Below the pieces are notes generated by a model. That model was not told the DNA's origin. It saw nothing but the letters and a program-made list of their open reading frames with translations, and made no database searches. A DNA stretch of 64,000 nt, from the NCBI GenBank assembly GCA_030770425.1, contig JASJFT010000054.1, forward strand, positions 124,001 through 188,000. Direction: 5' to 3'. The DNA comes from Darksidea phi (taxonomy: Eukaryota; Ascomycota; Dothideomycetes; Pleosporales; Lentitheciaceae). This document shows positions 44,805 through 54,279 of this stretch, piece after piece (within the stretch, counting starts at the first letter, position 1; each line of letters begins with the position of its first letter). Made by a program: the position numbers and the translations under genes.

Positions 44805-46509
44805 ATGGCTGCTGAATTGGCTGACGCACGACCGCATCGTTCTGCCACACCATCACAATTGTCTTTCGACATGCCGCTACATGCAGACCGCGACACGCCG
44901 CAGAAGAGTTTGGAGGATAGGGACACCTCGAATGACGCCCCTATCGACGTGGAGAAGGCCGGACCGGACAGTGCGCCATCGCAATCAGCGGGAAAGGGCT
45001 ATCTCGTTGAGTTTGATGGTCCCGACGACCCTGGCAATCCCAAGAACTGGACGCAGATGAAGAGATGGGCTATAACCGTATCGATGGGCCTTCTCGTGTT
45101 TACCGTCACGTTCGCAAGCTCCATCTTCAGCGTGAACATTCGCGTCGTGCAAGAGAAGTTCGATGTTACGATGGTAACGGCTACCTTGGGTGTCGCGCTC
45201 TTCGTCCTCGTAAGTAACCCTGCTCCCAGCGCCTTCCATTAGCCGTCAGGAGGCTCACGTGAGATGCTATAGGGTTTCGTGTTTGGTCCCATTGTCTTCG
45301 GTCCTCTGTCTGAGGTTCTCGGCCGCCGTGTTCCTCTCTTCGCGGGCTACGCGCTCTTTGCTATCTTCCAAATCCCGGTCGCGGTCGCACAAAACATGGC
45401 TACAATATGTGTCGGTCGCTTTTTGGGAGGGTTCTTTGCAGCAGCGCCGCTGTCGGTCATCGGAGGCGCGCTTGCTGATCTCTGGGATCCGATTCCGCGG
45501 TCGTATGCCATCTGCATCTTTGCTGCTGGCGGCTTCGCTGGGCCGGTCGCAGGTCCTATCGCCGGGGGATTTATCACGGAGTCTAGTCTGGGGTGGAGAT
45601 GGACCTCATGGATTACGCTAATTATGGCTGGGGCATTCGGAGCAATTGGGCTCCTTGTCATTCCCGAGACGTCTGCGGCGAAGATACTGCAGCTTCGGGC
45701 TGCGAAGTTGAGGAGAGAAACAGGCAATACCGAGTATCATGCCAAGGCGGATCTGAATAAACTCACATTGGGCACGATTATGACAGTGTACCTGATAAGG
45801 CCATTTAAAATGGTGATGCAGGAACCGATTCTCGCACTCATGACCGCCTATATGAGCTACCTCTATGGTATCGTGTATCTGCTGTTCGAAGCTGTAAGTG
45901 AGCCTCATATTCTCGCTCATGGAGCCGTGCTGATAGCGCTCACAGTACCCAGTCTCGTTCTACGAAGAGCGTGCGTGGAGCCTGGGCATCTCGCAACTTC
46001 CATTTACAGCCTTCATTGTCGGAATCCTTCTCGGTGCCGCCCTTATCGCATACAGCGCCGCGACAAACTTTACTCGCGCCTACAACAAGCATGGCAAAGC
46101 TATACCAGAAGAGCGCCTTCCACCCATGATTATTGGAGCCATTGCTCTACCCATTGGCCTCTTCTGGTTTGGCTGGACTTCCAACCCGAGCATTTCCTGG
46201 GTGCCTTCCGTTCTTGCGACCGCGCTGATTGGTCTGGGGTGCATGGTTCCCTTCTGGCAAGGCGTGTCGTATATCATTGATTACTACGGTTTCTATGCAA
46301 ATTCGGCGATCGCGGTAAATACCTTCATTCGAAGCTTCTTCGGTGCCTTCTTCCCCCTCTTCACGCATGCAATGTACTCAAATCTTGGTGTACCGTGGGC
46401 GAGCAGCCTATTGGGTTTCATTTGTGTTGCCTTCTTACCAGTACCTGTCTTATTCTACATCTACGGGGCGAGAATACGTGCGAAGAGCAAATGGGTCCCA
46501 ACCATGTAA
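44805..46509 (+). CDS. MFS transporter, DHA1 drug/polyamine antiporter type, 529 aa, three exons
   Basis: Exons are 44805-45209, 45273-45893 and 45946-46509, all phase 0, with introns of 63 bp (GTAAGT...ATAG) and 52 bp (GTAAGT...ACAG). A hydrophilic N-terminus of about 75 residues leads to DDPGNPKNW, the usual pre-TM1 motif of fungal DHA1 proteins, then twelve predicted helices. Motif A, GPLSEVLGRRVPLFAGY, lies between TM2 and TM3, and the TM5 motif region GFAGPVAGPIAGGFI (motif C) marks an antiporter. The TM11 region NTFIRSFFGAFFPLFTHAMY is typical. Length is normal. Members export drugs, toxins or polyamines in exchange for protons across the plasma membrane; the substrate cannot be read from sequence. 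No biosynthetic gene lies nearby, so a secondary-metabolite link is unsupported. Confidence 0.9.
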
Positions 46510-46858
46510 ACACATTGCGATTGCCCCCTTATTTAGCGGACCTTAAGAACAATAGGCATATAGATGACGTTTCTATTCCTCATTCAATTTGAATACCCCA
46601 ACAACAGTCTTGTTGCAGCCGCTTTGCGTTTTAATTAGCGCCTACGATGGCAATCTGTACTCCCCTTCACCCACTGTTCTCGCCAGGCAACCCCAATGCA
46701 CGGACTATTTAAACAGGACCAGCCGAGCAGTTCTGTTTCTTTCCTCATCCAAAACCGCATTCGACAAGGTATGTCAACTCCTAGTTTGTTTGCTTGAAGA
46801 TTCCACAGGCTAATGATTAGAGTCGCACTTCTACAATCAAATCCAAAAGAAAACGACA
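46510..46858. other. Spacer / promoter of gene 46859
   Basis: A GTATGT...CACAG pair at about 46770-46809 may be a 5' UTR intron. Otherwise nothing. Confidence 0.3.
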
Positions 46859-47659
46859 ATGTCGGCATCAACGAATTTCTCTCCGTCCATGGGCCCGTAC
46901 GCTCCCGCTCGTCGTCCGTCCCAGGACGCCAGCCAGCCCCTCCAGCAGGGCATCGCCAACTCCACCCCGGCCTCTGCCTACCGTGGCACGCCCTCCAGTC
47001 CTCACCAGCAGGCCGGCACCACCAGTTTCTCCGCGGCCTCTGCCTCCGGCACGCCCTCCATTTTCGATTGCGTCTTCAAAATCACCGTCAAGCCCCACAA
47101 CCGTTCCGAACTCCCAAAAATGCGCTACATTCTCCGTAGAATCGACGATGCACATCGTTCCGTCACCACGAAAGTCGGAGTGTCGGGCGAGTACGTTGTC
47201 CTCGGCAAGTCCGAAGTGCGCATGACGTTCGTGCGGGATGACCTTCGTCGGTTTTGTGCAGATACGGAGATCGGAGTGTCGGATCCTGTGGCCTACTTCT
47301 ACGATACGGTGGAAGCAATGTGTGAATCCGAGCACTACGCTCCTATCACCACCCAGATCGCCGCCTCTGCCAACGTCCCGTGGCCCTTGGGGCTCAGCGT
47401 CATGCCGCCGGGCTACAACAACCACATGTTCTCCTGCTGCCAGTGCGTTGCCGCAGGTAGGGAGGTGAGGGAGGAGCATGGCGGTGGCCTTTGCCCTACT
47501 TGCAGGCACCACCAGTGCCCGAAATGCAATGACCGCGAGCTACGTGACCCCCACTCGTGGAAGGCTGTGCGCTTTGCTCAGCCGATGGGGGCGGAGTTGG
47601 CTTATAAAGATCCGAAGGACCCTCTTCACCTGGGGCACTGGAAGGCTTATCACTTCTAG
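46859..47659 (+). CDS. Hypothetical protein with three C-terminal CxxC pairs, 266 aa
   Basis: Single exon. The first 65 residues are Ser/Ala/Pro/Gln-rich and disordered. Residues about 66-180 are a globular domain without recognised motifs (starts SIFDCVFKITVKPHNRSELP). The C-terminal part has C193-x2-C196, C212-x2-C215 and C220-x2-C223 with a CRHHQC step, a pattern that would bind one or two zinc ions like a zinc ribbon. No signal peptide or membrane helix. Nuclear or cytosolic location and a nucleic-acid or protein-binding zinc module are inferred. It is not obviously related to the MYND genes downstream. Confidence 0.7.
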   Translation: MSASTNFSPSMGPYAPARRPSQDASQPLQQGIANSTPASAYRGTPSSPHQQAGTTSFSAASASGTPSIFDCVFKITVKPHNRSELPKMRYILRRIDDAHRSVTTKVGVSGEYVVLGKSEVRMTFVRDDLRRFCADTEIGVSDPVAYFYDTVEAMCESEHYAPITTQIAASANVPWPLGLSVMPPGYNNHMFSCCQCVAAGREVREEHGGGLCPTCRHHQCPKCNDRELRDPHSWKAVRFAQPMGAELAYKDPKDPLHLGHWKAYHF

Positions 47660-48038
47660 GCGAAGGAGGGGGAAACGCGCCTTCGGGCATTACGAACCGC
47701 TGGGTCCTTGGTTCTGTGGGTTTTTGGTGGAGTTTGAGGGTGTAGATAGATCAAAACTTCTTAATGACGATGGGCTGCTTTTCGTCGTCGAAAACCACTC
47801 TTTTCCATTCTCGGTGTGATGTATTTGACACTATCATTGATCTTGCCCTCTAGTTGAAGCTCCTTACCGGAGTAGCACGTACCGGAGAGGCCTTAATCAA
47901 TCGTGTTTAGTTACTATTCTACCTCCAACATGAAGGCAGTCTTAAGAAATGAGCATCTTAAATATGGAAAAGAAAGCTCGTGTACTTCCCAACGCAAAGC
48001 CAAAGAATGGATCTATCCTTCTATTTGAGCCCAAAAGC
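47660..48038. other. Spacer between convergent genes
   Basis: 3' flanks of 46859-47659 and 48039-48938; nothing else seen. Confidence 0.4.
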
Positions 48039-48938
48039 TTAAAGCCGCTCTAACTCCACCGCAAGCGCTTTCTCCATCCATTCTCTGCGGCCGGCCCAAT
48101 CCTCCTGCCCCAAGCGACCCTCACGCACTTGCTCCTCCCATCCCGCAAAAAGCCCCTCTACCACATGCTTGGCCATCGTCCAAAAGTTATCGCCCCGCGC
48201 TTCATAGTTATTGAGCCTTCTCTCGATCATATTTTCGAAGTCATCCGTGTTGCAGGTATAGCGGGCCCCAGACCAGTCACGTGGCTTCGCGACGTGTTTC
48301 CGTAGATACTCCCGCAAGGGAGAGATGCGGTCTTGTGGATCGATGCCGAACTGCTCTCCCGTAAGGTCCAGAACTATCTGCGAGCCCGCCGGGGTTGTGA
48401 TGAGGAGTACGGAGTGGAACGTAGGGAGGCTCGAAGCTTGCAGTTGTATCTCGAAACTGGGGGCGGGAACCACGACGAACCACTCGAGGCGGATATTTGG
48501 ATTGACAGTGTGAAGTAGTCTGGTAAAGAGCGTTTTCATGACGAAGTTGCTGCAATCGCAGTGCTTCAGCATGAGAATTGCTCGACGGAAAATATGCGGG
48601 ATATTGTCCGGAATTGTATAGCCAGTACCGAAGCGGGAGAAAGCGTAAGGGCGTTCGCGGAGTTCGAAGACCTGAGTAGTCTTCGGACGCAGACGGAAGC
48701 CCCGCATCTTGTCCGTGTGGGGGTTTTTCTCCCAGCGACAGCGCACCCTCGGTGCTTGGAGTCCAAGGCGGGCTTGCTCGTCCTTCCAAAGCCTCCAACG
48801 CCGGTTCAACTTCGCCTCGCTGGCAGGAACGAGGTCGTAGACGTTGTAGGGCTGTGCCTTGTTGACGATGAGCTCCCACAGAGCTATGATGAGTCGGCAA
48901 AGGCCGAGGACGGCAAGGTCTTCACGTGTAGGTGGCAT
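48039..48938 (-). CDS. Predicted Cys-His-Asp fold protein (DLTGEQFG family), 299 aa
   Basis: Single exon from ATG 48938 (MPPTREDLAVLGLCRLIIAL). Residues 126-142 are HCDCSNFVMKTLFTRLL with Cys127 and Cys129, His175 is in TFHSVLLIT, and Asp191 in LDLTGEQFGID with Gln196. The arrangement matches the gene at 41071 residue for residue at the key positions (CxC, H, D-x-T-x-x-Q-F-G) although overall identity is low. The C-terminal 90 residues are helical with Trp and Glu. There is no MYND finger. It faces away from the MYND gene array, sharing a 293-bp divergent promoter region with the gene starting at 49232. Enzymatic activity is inference. Confidence 0.75.
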   Translation of the reverse strand: MPPTREDLAVLGLCRLIIALWELIVNKAQPYNVYDLVPASEAKLNRRWRLWKDEQARLGLQAPRVRCRWEKNPHTDKMRGFRLRPKTTQVFELRERPYAFSRFGTGYTIPDNIPHIFRRAILMLKHCDCSNFVMKTLFTRLLHTVNPNIRLEWFVVVPAPSFEIQLQASSLPTFHSVLLITTPAGSQIVLDLTGEQFGIDPQDRISPLREYLRKHVAKPRDWSGARYTCNTDDFENMIERRLNNYEARGDNFWTMAKHVVEGLFAGWEEQVREGRLGQEDWAGRREWMEKALAVELERL

Positions 48939-49231
48939 GTTGGGGTTCTGGTGGAGACGCCAAACGTTGCTGAAGATGATGCGACTGACCTATTTTGCAA
49001 GCTTGAGCAAATGTCCTTGTGGTGGGAACAGTAACCACGCCAAGCTAATCTCCACGGTTACCTACTTCCAGTGACACAGTATTGTTGCTCCACGAATGGT
49101 ATTATGCCTACGTAATTGATTCGCTGATTTTCCCAGCAAATTCTCTTAGTTCAGGTAGTGTAGCTTCTTCAGGTCCGCCTTCGACTCTAGTTCAACCTCC
49201 CGTACAGACCTCAGAATCGTCGAACTCCACA
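48939..49231. promoter_or_regulatory. Divergent promoter between two paralogous-domain genes
   Basis: About 290 bp separates the start codons of 48039-48938 (minus) and 49232-50447 (plus). The plus frame stays open upstream to 49082, but its composition is unlike the protein, so ATG 49232 is preferred. Confidence 0.45.
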
Positions 49232-50447
49232 ATGGCACAACCAGCAAGCTCTTTGCAGTTGTTCAACCTTGGCCCTGACGATCCCGATTACTGTTCCCTC
49301 GGTGATTGTGAAGAAGTCGCCGTCGATTTCCCTTGCGCTACCTGCTCTACCGCACCAGACCCCGACTTCTCCGGCGACCGCCTCCAAGACGTGCGGTACT
49401 GCAGCAACGCCCATCGCACACAGGACCTAGAGGCTCACAAGGAAACTTGTAGGGACCGCCGATGGCTTCGAGACGGTAGTCGCATCGGTGAGATGTACTA
49501 CGAGATCTTCGTTGCCGCCCGCGAGCAAATGTACGAGTGGGTGGTGTTGAGCCAAGAGGAAGATAACGTAATCCGCAAATTCACCGTCAAGAGCTGTGAC
49601 AAGCCAGCTTCGGAGCAAGCATTCTGCGGATCTAATATTGATCCTGAGAGCAAGCTTTGTGCGTTGAGCGTGAACGGATGTGTCTACGCTATGCAGCTTG
49701 GCAGCCCCTTTCTTGCTTACATGACGAAAGGTATGTCAACCACATCTTCTAAAACGAAAGCAATAGAACTAACAGTATTCAATAGGCTCACAATTTCGAC
49801 TTTCTGAGTTTCACATCAAGCCTAACCCTTCCGCCATCGTCGAAGCTCGTTTCGAAAACGGCGACCGCATTGCGATGGAAGAATACCTCCACTCCCTCTT
49901 CCGCCTTTCGCCCGCCTTCCTCCCCTCCAAACCCGGCATCTTCGGCGAAGATGGTATAATCCTCGACGCCTCCGCTGCTCAGATGGGCTTCTTTGACGAG
50001 CAAGTCGCTCGCACCGAATGCTACGCCTCCTCCAAGACCACCCCCCACCCCGAAAACCGCAAACTCCCCTTCGGCTACTTCCTCCGTATGCACCAGAACT
50101 GTCTCGGCGAGTCAGGCTGGGAGCACCTAGAGCATGCACACCATCTAGCCAAGGAAGCTACGTTCCGCGTAGTCAACAATGTCTTGTTTGCCGAGCTGGA
50201 GCGTTTGGGCGGAGCGAAGAAGATCTTGGCGTTGGAGTATGCTGAGTGGGAAGAGGCCAAGAAGGAGATTGTTGATAAAGTGCGCGACGCACTAAAGAAT
50301 CTGAGGAAAATGCACGACGACATCGATTTCGTATTGGTGGCGAGCGAGGAGGAGAAGAAGGAGGAGAAGGAGAAGGCTGTGGAGCAGTTCGATAACCACG
50401 GACATCAGGAGATGATGATGATGTTCGAGGAGGTAGCCTTTAAGTAG
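49232..50447 (+). CDS. MYND zinc-finger protein with DASAAQMG-type predicted catalytic domain, 386 aa
   Basis: Exons are 49232-49730 and 49786-50447 around a 55-bp intron (GTATGT...ATAG, phase 1). The MYND finger spans residues 21-73: C21, C26, C35, C38, C57, H61, H69, C73, complete. Cys150 is in NGCVYAMQLG, His202 in YLHSLFRL, Asp227 in ILDASAAQMG with Gln232, matching the C/H/D-x-T/S-x-x-Q pattern of the neighbouring genes. The C-terminal domain reads VVNNVLFAELERLGG, then a long helix, ending in a Glu/Lys run and VAFK. MYND fingers bind proline-rich partners; pairing one with a putative hydrolase fold suggests targeted processing of a partner, which is inference. First of three head-to-tail paralogues. 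Confidence 0.8.
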
Positions 50448-50836
50448 GGTATCTTGGGCTCTTCTCTCCGTTTTCGTGTATATACTTTCGAACGTGTACC
50501 AGCTGTATGCATAATCGCTCAATGGAATATGTCTTCGCTGGCAGAACCGAACTCTCTATTCCCTACCCCTTGAGATTCAAGTTTTTTACTTGATTTGCGT
50601 TACTCTAGTGTGATTAAACCCAAGGCTTTAACGCACAATGTAGTTTCACCAAATGGAGTTTCCTAATAATAATGAGTGACCGCCATTGTACAAGTTTCAA
50701 TGGGAAGCTATTTAATATTTTTCTTACTGTTTCACCCTCTCACCACGACTCTTTATATATCCTTCGAAAAGAGGTTTCTGCCAGATACGTTCAGATACCG
50801 AACGTTACCAGACATTGCAACTCAGCATACTCTATC
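50448..50836. other. Spacer between array members
   Basis: 3' UTR of the first and promoter of the second array gene, with TA-rich tracts near 50690-50760. The frame upstream of 50837 stays open but reads as UTR. Confidence 0.4.
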
Positions 50837-51937
50837 ATGGCTAGCTCCAACAAAGTTTGCGGCTTGCCTACCTGCGGGCAATTAGCATCCTCGGCATTTA
50901 CCCCTCAATCCCTACCAAACGGTACTACACACAGCGGCTTCGGCTCATCCTTGAGTAGCGACGGCTACTGCAGCGGAGCACACCTGAACCAACACGCTGG
51001 TCACCTGCAACGAGTATACCGCTCTGTAGCCCGTGCCGGAATGCTATTAGGAAAGATATTCTTGATACAACGAGAAGCATTTCCTCCATTTTATATCCAG
51101 TCTGAAGGACCTGGACACGGCGGACGTCTGATAGTTAGGGTGGAGTGGATTCGGCCAGGGGTTGGCCAGCCAATATGCGGACAGCAAGTTTCTCCAGAGG
51201 GTAGAGTTGGTGCGCTTCTTGCTAACAGCTGCGTTGATTTCATCACCAAGATGAGCGGCGGGCTCGTCTTCTTGATGGGCACTACGGCTTCACATCAATC
51301 ACTACACTTCAGCGAAATTCACATTGACCCCACCCCCCAGAAGATTCTGACTCTCAAATGGAATGGGTTCGACCAATATGGACGCAGCAGCGATGTCAAA
51401 GAAGACGTAACGAAGACACACACCATAATCCGGGTAGCACCAGGTCCCGGGCTGATCAAGACTCAGCCGGCCGATCATCACGGCGTTGTTATCGAAGGCA
51501 CTCGGCCTCAGCACAGGGAGAGACAAGCCGTACTCAACTGGCAAACTCACCGCCAGCAAATCGCACCCGCCGGCGCCATGTCCTACTCCACTGAGTTTGG
51601 CACAAGCTATCAAGGGCACAAACGACGCTTTGAATCCGGCAACGTCGAGGTATATGAAGCTGAAGCAATCCTCCGGACGACTAACAACGTGCTGCATCGC
51701 GAAGTAATGGGCCTTGGAGGACCGCAGGCACTGAATGTCATGGATGATGCGGCGTACTCGTTGGCAGAGGGCCGGATTATAGCGGCTGTTAGGACGGCAT
51801 TGTATGATCTTCGACGCCATATTGATTGGGCGTGTCGAACCGGCGGCGACTGGCGGGTAATCGTTCAGGGGTGCGCTGGTGTTGGGGATGGAGCGATCAA
51901 GGCGATGCTAGCACCGCGGCTTCCACAAACCCAGTAA
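50837..51937 (+). CDS. MYND-array paralogue with decayed finger and Asp-to-Glu change, 366 aa
   Basis: Single exon; the intron present at the equivalent site in both flanking paralogues is absent (the SLHFSEIHIDPTPQKILTLK stretch aligns straight across it). The finger keeps C8, C13, C45, H49 and H56 but lacks the middle Cys pair and the last Cys, so it probably cannot hold two zinc ions. Cys132 is in NSCVDFITKM and His195 in THTIIRV, but the Asp of the predicted triad is Glu220 in IEGTRPQ, with Thr222 and Gln225 at the conserved offsets. The C-terminal TTNNVLHREVMGLGG domain is intact. The pattern fits a copy that has lost or changed activity but is still open, hence still under some selection. 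Confidence 0.75.
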   Translation: MASSNKVCGLPTCGQLASSAFTPQSLPNGTTHSGFGSSLSSDGYCSGAHLNQHAGHLQRVYRSVARAGMLLGKIFLIQREAFPPFYIQSEGPGHGGRLIVRVEWIRPGVGQPICGQQVSPEGRVGALLANSCVDFITKMSGGLVFLMGTTASHQSLHFSEIHIDPTPQKILTLKWNGFDQYGRSSDVKEDVTKTHTIIRVAPGPGLIKTQPADHHGVVIEGTRPQHRERQAVLNWQTHRQQIAPAGAMSYSTEFGTSYQGHKRRFESGNVEVYEAEAILRTTNNVLHREVMGLGGPQALNVMDDAAYSLAEGRIIAAVRTALYDLRRHIDWACRTGGDWRVIVQGCAGVGDGAIKAMLAPRLPQTQ

Positions 51938-52419
51938 GCTCCACGGTGTCTTTCTCGTGGATGCACCCAGCTGGAAGAAGGTATTGAAACCGGTATCACG
52001 ATCTATGCAGTGCAAATGTAGGTTTGATGTTCTGTAGTATCAATCGTAATTTGTGATCGATGGCTTTGAGCGGCTCTTTCTTTCTTCATCCATAGGTTCA
52101 TAGCGGTATATGAGTGGATAATCGTTTCTCCGTATATGGTGTGACCAGATCCAAGGCCATCGAAGCCATCGTTGTAGTTATTAATTGTAGGCTTCGAAAA
52201 GCGTAACAGGTATTGAGACTCTCCTAGATAGGCAGTCCATAGGAGCTTCGTAGCGGCGTTAGCATTTGGAAGTAGAAGTAGCTTTCAGCTGCCTAAAGCC
52301 AAAAGTGGTGGTGGGCTTGGTATAACCGCTTTCACTCCAGTGGAGGTCAATGCAGATTAGTGCCCCACTATCAAAAATGTATGTCCTGCAAATTTACACT
52401 CGACCCTTAAACCGCAATA
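51938..52419. other. Spacer between array members
   Basis: 3' UTR and promoter DNA; no other feature. Confidence 0.4.
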
Positions 52420-53613
52420 ATGGCCGCATTGAGTACTGTCCCTATCTGCAACTTAGACGGCTGTGGAAAATCACTACAGATTCCAATTCAATGTTCCCGC
52501 TGCCTATACGTCCCCACTTCTGACACCGACCCAACATGGACCGCCGTTGGATACTGCAAGGTCGAGCACTTGATCGCGGACGCAGCGGCACACGAGCCTA
52601 AGTGTAAACAGCGACAGCAAGAGAGAACAGCGAAGCGCGTTGGGATGTTTTGCTGCCGCGTGTTCCGCGCGACGCAACAAGAGTTCCATGACAAGGTTTT
52701 GGAAAGCTGGGAGAGGGTGAATATAGGAGGGCGGGAAGGAATAATGCTGCGCGAGAAGTACTGTACGCAGCCACGCGCCCTGGAAGCTTCTTTTGCAAGC
52801 AATGTGCCCGACTGGATCAGGGAGCTTTCATACAGCTTCGACTGGTGCCGGACCAGTATCGCTGATCAGACCCCCCTCCTATCATGGTTGCAGAAGCGTA
52901 TGTGTTATCATCCCTGGATATGATCGCTCCTAGCTAACGTTCCAGAACTGAATATCCGCATTGATGAAGTCACGGTAATCCCCAAGATTACTCGCCGTAC
53001 GATGGTCATATCTCATTGGCCCGGCGAGCCCTACGAAGAGCCGGAACATCATTCGGGTAGTCACACAATCCTCGCAGTTCGCACCGATCCGAAAAACAAT
53101 TCAGTCGTCCCGGCCAGGAACATATGGCCGCACCCAGCGGTTGCTATTGACATGACGAAACAGCAATTCGGCTATAAAAGCGGCTGTAAAGATGCGGGAA
53201 ATTATTACCAGAGGAAAGTCGATCAACTCCTCTTGGTTGTTCCTCTCGGTGACTGCTACAACGGCGAGGATAGGTCGGATCCCGAAGCAAGGATTATTAT
53301 GCAGACTCTGAACAATGTCACTTTCCAAGAGCTGCAGGCGCTTGGTGGCTGCCGTCACTTTTTCGAAGACACAACCCCTACGCAATTTGAAAGCGGCCTG
53401 CAGCAGATCTTCCTGGCATTGCGTAACGGGTGCCGTACTCGGAGAGGTGACATGGACGCGATCCAATTCTCACGCTCTGTTGAAACCGAAGACGAGTGGG
53501 ATATAAAGCTTAAGCGGAAGTTTGAGCGGCTGGAGACAAGGACCAAGGGCCCGGGACATGAGGTGTGCGAGATGGCTTTCAAGGAGCATCTGGGTGAGGT
53601 ACTAGGGAAGTAG
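52420..53613 (+). CDS. MYND zinc-finger protein with DMTKQQFG-type domain, 381 aa; C-terminus altered by SmD2 insertion
   Basis: Exons are 52420-52897 and 52946-53613 around a 48-bp intron (GTATGT, GCTAAC branch, CCAG, phase 1) at the same place as in 49232-50447. The MYND finger is complete: C10, C15, C25, C28, C46, H50, H58, C62. The candidate nucleophile position reads ASFASN, with Ser/Ala instead of Cys. His199 is in SGSHTILAVRT and Asp228 in IDMTKQQFGY with Gln233. The LNNVTFQELQALGG C-terminal domain is present. The paralogue at 49232 ends in VAFK-stop; here MAFK is followed by EHLGEVLGK-stop, and this extension lies within a duplicated SmD2-containing segment, so the insertion seems to supply the new stop codon. 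Confidence 0.8.
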
Positions 53614-54081
53614 AGGAGCACGAGCTCACCACAGGCCCTCTATCGATCCTCTAGACCCTCCCCAAAAAAGAGTTTGAAGAGAAACATATGCTGTCTCTTT
53701 CGGCAGATATAGAAGGGTACATTTTCTGCTGTTGCTCTACACCTCCGTCCGCTCGCGCACCCAAGTGCTTATTTCATGCCGAAACAACCGCAAGCTCCTC
53801 GCGCGAGTCAAAGCCTTCGATCGTCACTGAAACATGGTTCTAGAGACTGGATTTGTGTATCCGGCTCACCCCAAGGAGCATTTGGAGGTACTAGGGAAGT
53901 AGAGGGGCACGAGCTCACCACAGGCCCTCTATCGATCCTCCAGATCGCCGTCCGCTCGCGCATCCAAGTGCTTATTTCATGCCGAAACAACCGCAAGCTC
54001 CTCGCGCGAGTCAAAGCCTTCGATCGTCACTGCAACATGGTTCTAGAGACTGGATTTGTGTATCCGGCCTACCCCAAGGAG
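53581..54081 (+). repeat. Tandem duplication of an SmD2-containing segment
   Basis: Two head-to-tail copies: 53581-53874 (about 294 bp) and 53875-54081 (about 207 bp), nearly identical over the shared parts. Copy 1 carries about 95 extra bases (53652-53746) replacing a few bases of copy 2. Each unit begins and ends at an AAGGAG motif, suggesting a microhomology-mediated event. Confidence 0.85.
53601..53830 (+). pseudogene. SmD2 (snRNP core) gene fragment, copy 1, broken
   Basis: In a frame overlapping the end of the MYND gene the DNA reads [15 protein letters not shown], then TAG at 53652 where copy 2 has CAG, about 95 bp of unrelated sequence, then [20 protein letters not shown] and VKAFDRH, then TGA at 53828 where copy 2 has the Cys codon. 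This is the highly conserved Sm1 region of spliceosomal SmD2. The rest of the gene is missing. Confidence 0.85.
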
Positions 54082-54084
54082 TGA
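53890..54084 (+). pseudogene. SmD2 gene fragment, copy 2, open but truncated
   Basis: Continuous frame: [51 protein letters not shown], then non-SmD2 residues to TGA at 54082-54084. It covers the N-terminal helix and Sm1 motif of SmD2, but the Sm2 motif (needed for ring assembly) and the true start are absent. The match ends at a codon boundary after VLE, consistent with an exon end, so the source was probably genomic DNA. Confidence 0.85.
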
Positions 54085-54279
54085 ATTTGGTGTAGGGATG
54101 TAGGATGTCCATCTGCTTGAAAGAGATCGACAAGCAACAAGAGCAACAACAGCTAACTGCCGTTCCGACAAAGACGCAGAACGTTCATGGTGGAGAGATG
54201 GTCGTCACCATTCGCAGAAACGCCGACCAAGAATCGCAAAAAGGAATTGGATGCTCTTCTACCTCACAGTACAAACAGG
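54085..54279. other. Junction between SmD2 fragments and copia relic
   Basis: Gln-rich frame without family match; possibly the outer edge of the copia Gag region. Confidence 0.3.
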
